Assembly: GCA_030596385.1 (NCBI GenBank) | Contig: JAUVKD010000091.1 | Coordinates: 1 to 5,359, forward strand | Origin: Methanosarcinaceae archaeon | GTDB taxonomy: Archaea; Halobacteriota; Methanosarcinia; Methanosarcinales; Methanosarcinaceae | DNA: 5,359 bases | Direction: 5' to 3' | The notes under the pieces: generated by a model | What the model was told of the DNA's origin: nothing | Seen by the model: only the letters and a program-made list of their open reading frames with translations | Database searches by the model: none | Program-made: the position numbers and the translations under genes | Part shown: piece by piece, positions 1 to 5,104 of the stretch | Position numbering within the stretch: position 1 is the stretch's first letter | How the letters are laid out: the number at the start of each line of letters is the position of its first letter

Positions 1-352
1 AAAACGAGTGTTCTTTGATGGAATTATAAATCTTGAGATGACATTGCCTGACCATCTTCAACTACGGGGTTACTTGCACTCACTTACAAATTATCTGAAA
101 AGCAGCAATGTGACATCCGTTTTCACTACTGAAATATCCCCAAATGGCAAAAACAGGATCATGAGCCCTGATGCATCTTTTATCATGGATTCAGTCGTAA
201 TGCTAAAACATGTAGATTCTGAAAATAAACTACGAAAATACGTTTATATATTAAAATCAAGAGGTACAAAACACGATCGCAAAATAAGAGAATATTCCAT
301 AACCGATACTGGTCTATTAATTAAAAATGACGTGTTGTTAGATGTAATATAA
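1..352 (+). CDS. KaiC-like RecA-superfamily ATPase, C-terminal part (5' truncated by window edge)
   Basis: The reading frame is open to the window edge (first full codon at position 2). The GTG at position 8 reads as an internal valine within R-V-F-F-D-G, so the true start lies upstream. About 116 residues are visible. They begin at a Walker B-like strand (VFFDG, Asp at visible residue 6), continue through a helix with LRGYLHSLTNYL, then the strand SVFTTEIS, then a conserved end with SVVMLKHV, ILKSRGTKHD and IREYSITDTG. The KSRG-x-x-HD-x-x-IRE-x-x-I pattern is typical of the end of archaeal and bacterial KaiC/RAD55-like ATPase domains. Such proteins bind ATP and act in signalling or regulation, and the partner cannot be read here. 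Walker A and any second domain lie outside the window. The stop is only 11 bp from the end of the opposing regulator gene, so the two transcripts probably overlap at their 3' ends. Confidence 0.82.
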   Translation, partial: KRVFFDGIINLEMTLPDHLQLRGYLHSLTNYLKSSNVTSVFTTEISPNGKNRIMSPDASFIMDSVVMLKHVDSENKLRKYVYILKSRGTKHDRKIREYSITDTGLLIKNDVLLDVI

Positions 353-363
353 ATAACAGGAAA

Positions 364-603
364 TCACATATTGTGAACCTGTCTTTCAACTGTGCTCCCA
401 AGTGCAGTCAACTGGTACATTTTACCTTCTTTTATCACCAATTCTTTTTCCAGCAGGTCTTCTAATATCTTGTCAACGGAAATATGCACCATATGTGTTA
501 TTTTCGCAATTTGCTCAGTGTCAAGTTCACCTTTTGAACCAAGCAATGCCAGTATTTTTTGTCGATTATTGTTGCTTGTTACAAAACCTATTAGTTCATC
601 CAT
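364..603 (-). CDS. Small winged-helix (wHTH) DNA-binding transcriptional regulator
   Basis: This 79-residue protein is a single winged-helix domain. Residues 1-10 lead into helix 1 (about 11-21, NNNRQKILALL), helix 2 (about 28-36, DTEQIAKIT), a recognition helix (about 41-53, ISVDKILEDLLEK) and a wing (about 55-65, LVIKEGKMYQL) closing with LTALG. That order matches ArsR/MarR-like one-domain archaeal regulators of similar size. No ligand-binding domain and no cysteine are present, so metal sensing through thiols is unlikely. I chose the ATG at 603. A GGAG lies at 618-615, 11 nt upstream, and MDELIGFVTS is a familiar N-terminus for this family. A GTG at 612 would add three residues but leaves only 2 nt after the GGAG. 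The gene is divergent from the PPC-domain gene across a 225-bp spacer, so it may control that gene or itself. The target is not known. Confidence 0.8.
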   Translation of the reverse strand: MDELIGFVTSNNNRQKILALLGSKGELDTEQIAKITHMVHISVDKILEDLLEKELVIKEGKMYQLTALGSTVERQVHNM

Positions 604-655
604 TAATATCACTTCTCCAACTTATAAATTGTGGCTAACATACTATTACTACTTT

Positions 656-665
656 CTCATATAAG
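656..665 (-). promoter_or_regulatory. Candidate TATA box for the winged-helix regulator
   Basis: On the minus strand this reads CTTATATGAG, close to an archaeal TATA box. A start about 25 nt downstream (near 635) would give a leader of roughly 30 nt that contains the GGAG at 618-615. A second TATA-like stretch, AATTTATAAG, lies at 630-621, but it would start transcription almost at the ATG and exclude that GGAG. The choice between them is inference. Confidence 0.3.
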
Positions 666-790
666 TTGCTTCGGAATAAAAATGCTCCAAAAAGTGCCAT
701 AGCATGGAAATTTCAAGAAGTAAAGTAGATTTAAGTATGGGGAACGATTACAGTGAAATGATAAATTATTGAAAGTTATTTGACCTCGAA

Positions 791-816
791 ACAATAATTA
801 ACAATACAATAATTAA
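791..816 (+). repeat. Direct repeat ACAATAATTAA, two copies
   Basis: ACAATAATTAA occurs at 791-801 and again, identically, at 806-816, a 15-bp period, immediately upstream of the PPC gene. The second copy abuts the AAGGT ribosome-binding site. In AT-rich DNA a chance repeat is possible. Its position in the promoter-proximal region makes an operator plausible. Confidence 0.55.
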
Positions 817-828
817 GGTCGGAAAAGA

Positions 829-1296
829 ATGGAATATACAAAAGGAACGATTGGCCGGGTGTTCGTAGCAAGAGTTGATCATGGTGATGACCTGATCGCC
901 GAACTCGAAAAACTCGCAAAATTTGAAAATATAGAATCAGCAATGTTTATCCTGCTGGGTGCTGTGAAAAAAGCAAAGCTTGTGACTGGCCCGAAAGAAA
1001 GTTCAATACCACCTGATATCATGTGGACAGAATATAATGATGTTCACGAAGTAGTGGGCATTGGTAACATATTTGCAGAGAATGGAAACCCGAAAATTCA
1101 TCTTCATACTGCTGCAGGGCGTGGTGAGTGCGTAAAGGTCGGATGTATGCGCGGTGACAGTGAAACGTTTATGGTACTTGAAGTGTTTATTTTAGAGATT
1201 AACGGGATATCGGCAAGTCGTGTATTTGATAATGCCAGAGGGTTTGCACCAGTACAATTCAAAAGCAAGGAAAAACCGAGTGTCTCATCAATTTAA
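829..1296 (+). CDS. PPC-domain (DUF296) protein
   Basis: The 155-residue protein is essentially one PPC/DUF296 domain, the usual size for stand-alone prokaryotic members. Landmarks are GRVFVARVDHGDDL (9-22), the helix DLIAELEKLAKF (21-32), FILLGAVKKAKL (40-51), the metal-site motif HLH (91-93) followed by GRGE, then VGCMRG (104-109) and VLEVFILEI (116-124), ending with FAPVQF (139-144). Known structures in this family are trimers, often with a metal bound by histidines. Here the GGHL motif of plant proteins is replaced by GCMR, a GC(I/L/M)R variant I associate with archaeal and thermophile members. C106, next to the HLH site, could take part in metal binding, but that is inference. No enzymatic role is established, and DNA binding by plant relatives depends on AT-hook segments that are absent here. 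The start is ATG at 829, with AAGGT 9 nt upstream. It appears to be transcribed alone. Confidence 0.9.
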   Translation: MEYTKGTIGRVFVARVDHGDDLIAELEKLAKFENIESAMFILLGAVKKAKLVTGPKESSIPPDIMWTEYNDVHEVVGIGNIFAENGNPKIHLHTAAGRGECVKVGCMRGDSETFMVLEVFILEINGISASRVFDNARGFAPVQFKSKEKPSVSSI

Positions 1297-1354
1297 TTGT
1301 GGAACGTAATATATGGATAAATTTTCATCAGCATTCCCATTCGTAAACTTCCAG

Positions 1355-1366
1355 TTAATATTTTTT
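1355..1366 (+). terminator. U-tract terminator candidate after the PPC gene
   Basis: TTAATATTTTTT lies about 60 bp after the PPC stop, with no stable hairpin directly before it. Archaeal intrinsic termination mainly needs a U-rich tract, so this is plausible but not proven. Confidence 0.35.
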
Positions 1367-1370
1367 CGTT

Positions 1371-1395
1371 GTACATAAAGTATAACTTTTTGTAC
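1371..1395. repeat. Near-perfect inverted repeat upstream of DUF373
   Basis: The left arm GTACATAAAG (1371-1380) and right arm CTTTTTGTAC (1386-1395) pair at 9 of 10 positions (one T-T mismatch) around a 5-base centre, TATAA. It lies 82 bp before the DUF373 start and about 40 bp before that gene's TATA box. As DNA it could be a dimeric regulator site. As RNA it could end the upstream transcript. A smaller dyad, GTAG-N6-CTAC, follows at 1401-1414. Confidence 0.7.
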
Positions 1396-1436
1396 TCCAA
1401 GTAGATACAACTACATAGAGCATTTTCTTGTCAGAA

Positions 1437-1449
1437 CTTATATATATTT
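1437..1449 (+). promoter_or_regulatory. TATA box for the DUF373-phosphorylase operon
   Basis: CTTATATATATTT is a strong archaeal TATA box. A start about 25 nt from its centre falls near 1465-1468, giving a leader of only about 10 nt before the ATG at 1477. That leader would contain AGAGGT (1468-1473), a Shine-Dalgarno match that sits unusually close (3 nt) to the start codon. Confidence 0.6.
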
Positions 1450-1476
1450 TCGTATAGAATTACATACAGAGGTTTC

Positions 1477-2595
1477 ATGCAAACATTAGTGATATGTATT
1501 GATCGGGACAATGACCTTGGAGAAAAGGCAAGGGTCACAACTCCGATAATAGGGCGGGATGACAACATCAATGCTGCAGTGAAACTTGCCAGTGCCGATC
1601 CTGAAGATTCCGATACGAATACGATATTTGGCGGCATCAAGGTACATGATGACCTTCAATCAAGGGGCATCGATTCCGAGATCGTGACATTTGCCGGAGA
1701 TCAAAATGTAGGGGTTATATCTGACCAGAAGATTGCCAGGCAACTTGAAGATGTGCTTGAAAAGTTTAATGTGGAAAGTGCAATATTCATATCCGATGGC
1801 GCAGAAGATGAAACACTTGTTCCTATTGTGCAATCTCGTATAAAGATCGATTCTGTTAAGCGTATTGTGGTTATGCAGAACGCAAATCTTGAGAGTACTT
1901 ATTACATTTTAAAAAACGCATTCAATGATCCTAAAATATCCCAGACGTTCTTTGTACCGCTTGGACTTGCATCGGTAATTTATGCCGTTTTTTTACTGGC
2001 AAACTATCCCGAAGGTGCAGTTATTGGAATACTGGCAGCGGTTGGACTTTACATGCTCTACAGAGGCTTTGGGCTTGATGATACATTTGCCATGCTCGGG
2101 GAAAATATGAAAATGTCTTTCTATGCGGGCAAAATGACATTTATTACCTATTCAGCTGCGGTACTAGTTGGAATGATTGCAACGGTTCAAGGTGCAGTGA
2201 CATTGTGGGCATATTACATTAATGGAGGTATCTGGTACTATGGAATCCTTACATTGGTGACTATTTTCATAAACACATCGGTCTGGTGGTATGTTGCAGC
2301 CGCACTTATTGCAAACTTTGGCAGGTTGCTGGATCTTCGCATAAGCGGAAAACCGATTATTTCCCACACGCCTCCTGCATTTTTTGTAATATCCCTGGGT
2401 CTGCTATTTTGGGGTGCAAGCGCTTATCTATTATCGATCAGTTTGATTGTAGATAATGCAGGAGTTCCTGACGTTAGTATTCAATATTTTGTATATTCAG
2501 TAGTGGTTGCTGTAATTTTTGCACTTGTCGGGGTCAAGGTATCAATCGGTACCAGAGATGTAAAGGTAAAGAATACAGGACAAAACAAAAAATAA
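1477..2595 (+). CDS. DUF373 family integral membrane protein
   Basis: This 372-residue protein matches the archaeal DUF373 family in layout and motifs. Residues 1-155 are a soluble alpha/beta domain with hallmark stretches: VICIDRDNDLG (5-15), TTPIIGRDDN (21-30), LASADPEDSDTN (37-48), the helix ARQLEDVLEKF (87-97), ISDGAEDE (105-112) and NLESTYYIL (137-145). The rest is membrane, with about six hydrophobic segments near 158-176, 181-196, 221-247, 252-280, 300-325 and 336-353, and a basic C-terminal tail (KVKNTGQNKK). There is no signal peptide, so the soluble domain is expected in the cytoplasm. Conserved acidic residues (D9, D11, D13, D107, E110, D111, E112) suggest metal or phosphate chemistry, but that is inference, and the family has no established function. 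The start is ATG at 1477, just before the conserved first strand. The stop is 9 bp from the phosphorylase start, which implies co-transcription. Confidence 0.93.
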   Translation: MQTLVICIDRDNDLGEKARVTTPIIGRDDNINAAVKLASADPEDSDTNTIFGGIKVHDDLQSRGIDSEIVTFAGDQNVGVISDQKIARQLEDVLEKFNVESAIFISDGAEDETLVPIVQSRIKIDSVKRIVVMQNANLESTYYILKNAFNDPKISQTFFVPLGLASVIYAVFLLANYPEGAVIGILAAVGLYMLYRGFGLDDTFAMLGENMKMSFYAGKMTFITYSAAVLVGMIATVQGAVTLWAYYINGGIWYYGILTLVTIFINTSVWWYVAAALIANFGRLLDLRISGKPIISHTPPAFFVISLGLLFWGASAYLLSISLIVDNAGVPDVSIQYFVYSVVVAVIFALVGVKVSIGTRDVKVKNTGQNKK

Positions 2596-2604
2596 AAGGT
2601 TGAT

Positions 2605-3387
2605 ATGTTTCCTGATATGAATTCTAATATAGCGGCTGTGATTTTTGCCGGTGTCGGTTTTACAACTGCAAAAGATTGCCATCGCCAAATAATCCGTACT
2701 CCATATGGTAATGTAGCGGTATATTTAACCCGGATGAACGGGAACGATGTTGCCATCATACCAAGACACACAGGTTCAGAAGAGCACACACCTCCGCACA
2801 TGATCAACTATCGTGCCAACATCCGGGCTGTGTGTGAACTTGGGGCAAAGCGCATAATTTCAACAAATTCGGTAGGTACAATGAAAGATCATTCCATAGG
2901 AAGTTTTGTTCTACTTGATGATTTTGTAGATCTTACTAAAAACAGGACCCAAACATTTTTTGATACTGAAACCGTGCATGTCGATATGGTAGAACCGTAT
3001 TGTCCCCAGATTAAAAAATGTCTTGCAGATTCCCTTGAAAAATATGGATTTGCTTATTCAGAGGGCACGTACGTATGTACGGAAGGACCACGTTTTGAGA
3101 CAAGGGCTGAAATTGCCATGATGAAACAATTTGGGGATGTGGTTGGCATGACAGGTGTGCCGGAAGTTATACTTGCAAAGGAACTGGAATTGTGCTATGC
3201 TTCTATTTGCACGGTCACAAATTATGCATGTGGTTTGGGGAATGGGAAACTGACCGTGGATGAGGTTGTTAATACACTCAATGAAGCACAGGATATGCTC
3301 TTTGGGGTGTTGTCTGATACGATATCAAGTTTGCCGGATGACAGGGATTGTAATTGCGAGGATGCGACTCAGGGTGCGAGAGTGTAA
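2605..3387 (+). CDS. MTAP/PNP-family nucleoside phosphorylase, probably S-methyl-5'-thioinosine (6-oxopurine) phosphorylase
   Basis: This 260-residue protein has the trimeric purine nucleoside/MTA phosphorylase fold motifs: PRH (53-55), PPHMINYRANI (63-73), STNSVGT (86-92), FVDLTKNRTQTFFD (107-120), HVDMVEPYCP (125-134), YVCTEGPRFETRAEI (156-170), GMTGVPEVILAKE (181-193) and VTNYACG (204-210). The reaction would be phosphorolysis of a nucleoside to base plus ribose- or methylthioribose-1-phosphate. Human MTAP has an Asp in the TDYD motif that reads a 6-amino group. Asn206 here fits a 6-oxopurine, as in methylthioinosine phosphorylases, so MTI is the likeliest substrate and inosine/guanosine the alternative. 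The N-terminal phosphate loop is odd: AGVG (15-18) in place of the usual GGTG or GGSG. The C-terminal tail after about residue 242 is acidic with two Cys and looks lineage-specific. AAGGT at 2596-2600 precedes the ATG. It is the second gene of an operon with DUF373. Confidence 0.85.
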   Translation: MFPDMNSNIAAVIFAGVGFTTAKDCHRQIIRTPYGNVAVYLTRMNGNDVAIIPRHTGSEEHTPPHMINYRANIRAVCELGAKRIISTNSVGTMKDHSIGSFVLLDDFVDLTKNRTQTFFDTETVHVDMVEPYCPQIKKCLADSLEKYGFAYSEGTYVCTEGPRFETRAEIAMMKQFGDVVGMTGVPEVILAKELELCYASICTVTNYACGLGNGKLTVDEVVNTLNEAQDMLFGVLSDTISSLPDDRDCNCEDATQGARV

Positions 3388-3389
3388 AT

Positions 3390-3400
3390 GTTATTTTTTT
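3390..3400 (+). terminator. U-tract terminator candidate after the phosphorylase
   Basis: A run ending in seven T (GTTATTTTTTT) begins 3 bp after the phosphorylase stop, and T-rich DNA continues to about 3435. This fits an archaeal U-tract terminator for the two-gene operon. No hairpin precedes it. Confidence 0.4.
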
Positions 3401-3574
3401 GGTGTTTGTTTAGTTTATTTTGATATAATTTTTATATGGCTTATGCTAACTCATATACTATACTAAATTTTTGGATATATTTACAGGAACCGTCATGAAA
3501 GGTGTTCAAAATTGATTGAGAAAAACCTGGCAAGAACATATTATTGGTTTAAAGGGAAGATGTGAACTGAGATA

Positions 3575-3585
3575 TCTATAAATTC
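3575..3585 (+). promoter_or_regulatory. TATA box for ribose-1,5-bisphosphate isomerase, leaderless spacing
   Basis: TCTATAAATTC includes a TATA box centred near 3580, about 27 bp before the ATG at 3607. That is the normal TATA-to-start distance in archaea, so transcription should begin at or within a few bases of the ATG. No Shine-Dalgarno sequence is visible in between (CCCCACCGTCAATCTACCAG), which supports a leaderless mRNA. Confidence 0.6.
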
Positions 3586-3606
3586 CCCACCGTCAATCTA
3601 CCAGTC

Positions 3607-4542
3607 ATGGATCATTTAAGCCAATTAAAAGATACCGCAGATAAGATTACCAGTATGGAAATCCGCGGGGCGGGTCGAATCGCAAAAGCCGCAGCGTTAG
3701 CACTTCGTGATTATGTTGAAAGTCTTGAAGTTGGCTCAATCGGGGAGTTTAACCGCCATATCGAAAATGCCGCAAAACTGCTGGTAGATACCCGACCGAC
3801 CGCGGTCTCACTTCCAAATGCGATCAGGCTAACAACACAATACACTTCCTCGGATGTATATGAAGCAAAAGAAGAAATAATCAATAACGCTGAACGATTC
3901 ATAAGACAAGCTAATGATGCACTCCGGAAGATCGGGGAGATCGGTGCGAGGCGCATTAGTGATGGAGATGTGATTATGACACACTGCAATTCCAATGCAG
4001 CGCTTTTTGTCATAACAACTGCTTTTGAGCAGGGTAAAGATATTTCAGTCATTGCTACTGAAACACGACCACGGCGACAGGGGCTGTTGACAAGCAAACA
4101 CCTTCTTGACTACGGGATCCCTACTACACTTATTGTAGATTCTGCCATGAGATATTGCATGAAAAAAGTTGATACTGTTATCGTAGGTGCAGATGCTATT
4201 GCTGTAAATGGTGCACTTGTCAATAAGATCGGAACATCACAGCTCGCACTTGCAGCACACGAGGCGCGGACAAACTTCCTGACCGCAGCCGAGACATATA
4301 AGTTCAGTCCGAATACCATTCACGGGGAATTCATCGAGATCGAGCAACGATCAATTGATGAGGTTCTTGATAGGGAGACTCTTGCAGATTTGCCCGAATT
4401 GAATGTCTTAAACCCTGCTTTTGACATTACGCCACCTAAATACATAGATCTCATAATTACAGATGTCGGCGCTGTGCCGCCGGGAATGGCTTACACTATA
4501 ATTAAGGACCATCTTGGATGGGAAGTTAGCGAAATTGTGTGA
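3607..4542 (+). CDS. Ribose-1,5-bisphosphate isomerase (eIF2B-alpha/beta/delta-related family)
   Basis: This 311-residue protein belongs to the archaeal e2b2/R15P isomerase branch of the eIF2B-MtnA superfamily. The enzyme converts ribose-1,5-bisphosphate to ribulose-1,5-bisphosphate, feeding type III RubisCO in the archaeal AMP/pentose-bisphosphate pathway. The N-terminal helical part has MEIRGAGRIAKAAALAL (17-33) and DTRPTAVSLPNA (61-72). The Rossmann-like part has MTHCNSNAAL (124-133), ATETRPRRQG (150-159), VGADAIAVNGALVNKIGT (193-210) and a C-terminal IITDVGAVPP. The expected catalytic pair is present as Cys127 and Asp196. Their 69-residue spacing equals that of Cys133/Asp202 in the characterised Thermococcus kodakarensis enzyme. 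The start is ATG at 3607, set by a TATA box 27 bp upstream. It has its own promoter, 219 bp after the nucleoside phosphorylase. A methylthioribose-1-phosphate isomerase is the main alternative, but the IRGAGRI motif and length favour R15P. Confidence 0.9.
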   Translation: MDHLSQLKDTADKITSMEIRGAGRIAKAAALALRDYVESLEVGSIGEFNRHIENAAKLLVDTRPTAVSLPNAIRLTTQYTSSDVYEAKEEIINNAERFIRQANDALRKIGEIGARRISDGDVIMTHCNSNAALFVITTAFEQGKDISVIATETRPRRQGLLTSKHLLDYGIPTTLIVDSAMRYCMKKVDTVIVGADAIAVNGALVNKIGTSQLALAAHEARTNFLTAAETYKFSPNTIHGEFIEIEQRSIDEVLDRETLADLPELNVLNPAFDITPPKYIDLIITDVGAVPPGMAYTIIKDHLGWEVSEIV

Positions 4543-4741
4543 AAACATGTAGAAATAGATTTATTGTATTTGTATAGCTGGTTTTTACAAATTATGATTT
4601 GTCGATGTCGATCCAAAATTGCCAGTCCCCACATAACAATACCTCCGCAGGTGGCGTATTTCCACATCACTAACACAAATAATATGAATATTTTAGCAGC
4701 AAATCGAATTTGTGAAAATGTACACACATTATTCTGTATAT

Positions 4742-4943
4742 CATCGAAGATTTGTAAATATTCAGCTATCCTGATACAGGATTAAGATGGCAAAAATCCG
4801 CTTCTTTGTGTATATCTTATAACATTTGTTGGTTTTTAATACTGAATTACTGTCCATCGATTTTAAAGATATTCAACTATCTTATGCTGTTATCTATTTG
4901 AAGAATATTCAATCTACCGATAACGTTTATGTATGGCTGAATA
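4742..4943. repeat. Degenerate repeat cluster (ATATTCARCTATC motif)
   Basis: ATATTCAGCTATC (4758-4770) and ATATTCAACTATC (4869-4881) differ by one base. Each is preceded by CATCGA (4742-4747 and 4855-4860), making a related unit of 27-29 bp about 112 bp apart. A weaker third copy is ATATTCAATCTAC (4905-4917), and an inverted copy, ATGGCTGAATA, lies at 4933-4943. TCGAAGATTT also occurs twice, at 4744-4753 and 4947-4956. The origin is unknown, and a decayed MITE-like or dispersed element is one option. Confidence 0.5.
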
Positions 4944-5043
4944 GTTTCGAAGATTTTATAGTTGTATTTTTTGTATATGCATATGTTACATAAGTCAGGG
5001 TAATCCGGACAATAGCGATTTTTCCTGAAATGATTGAAATGAA

Positions 5044-5059
5044 CCGCCGCCTGCGGCGG
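5044..5059. repeat. GC-rich REP-like hairpin
   Basis: CCGCCGC (5044-5050) and GCGGCGG (5053-5059) are perfect complements around CT. The pairs next to the loop must open, leaving about 6 bp with a CCTG loop. It stands out in AT-rich surroundings, 46 bp past the yjbQ stop on the minus strand. It may be a dispersed REP-like element or a 3'-end stabiliser/terminator for yjbQ. No strong U-tract follows on the minus strand. Confidence 0.65.
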
Positions 5060-5104
5060 GTTGAATCTGAACCAAAAATAGCTGAACAAATACGATTTAT
5101 TTAC

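Larger units (their letters stand above)
604..828. other. Spacer between divergent regulator and PPC genes
   Basis: This AT-rich spacer has no convincing ORF or RNA gene. It must carry promoters in both directions. On the plus side the best, still weak, TATA-like sequence is GATAAATTA near 760-768. An AAGGT at 815-819 is a plausible ribosome-binding site, 9 nt before the ATG at 829. A small dyad, CCAT-AGC-ATGG, sits at 697-707 and an 11-bp direct repeat at 791-816. Either could be a regulator site. Confidence 0.45.
4543..5104. other. 562-bp gene-free convergent spacer
   Basis: The region lies between the stops of two convergent genes, so promoters for the flanking genes are not expected. It is AT-rich apart from a mixed-composition patch near 4617-4670 and a GC-rich hairpin at 5044-5059. 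I found no convincing protein gene, tRNA, C/D-box RNA or CRISPR. It holds degenerate repeats around 4742-4943, a short inverted repeat CAAAT-CGA-ATTTG at 4700-4712, and an imperfect hairpin at 4994-5010 followed by five T (5019-5023). Open frames on both strands are short and lack family features, and one with a good ribosome-binding site is discussed as a finding. Confidence 0.6.

Noticed and set aside
392..664. Two plus-strand frames across the winged-helix gene (392-664 and 402-638)
   Set aside because: They are opposite-strand shadows of a clear wHTH gene, low in complexity with many Ser/Phe/Leu, and have no ribosome-binding site or family motif.
2481..2807. Minus-strand frame across the DUF373/phosphorylase junction
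   Set aside because: It lies opposite two well-supported genes and shows no domain features.
3388..3423. Tiny ORF starting right after the phosphorylase stop (TAA-ATG), encoding 11 hydrophobic residues
   Set aside because: The T-tract that makes it look hydrophobic is better read as a terminator, and the length gives no statistical support.
3495..3515. Six-codon ORF with an AGGA upstream in the spacer before the isomerase
   Set aside because: It is too short to support, and the gene downstream appears leaderless from its own promoter, so it is not an obvious leader peptide.
4877..5089. Minus-strand frame of 70 residues in the convergent spacer
   Set aside because: It is made of the hairpin and AT-rich repeats. 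Its composition (many Tyr, Asn, Ile, Phe) is what AT-rich non-coding DNA yields, and there is no ribosome-binding site or domain.
4543..5104. Possible CRISPR array, tRNA or C/D-box RNA in the convergent spacer
   Set aside because: The repeats are degenerate and unevenly spaced, no cloverleaf or T-loop was found, and no proper RTGATGA...CTGA pairing is present.
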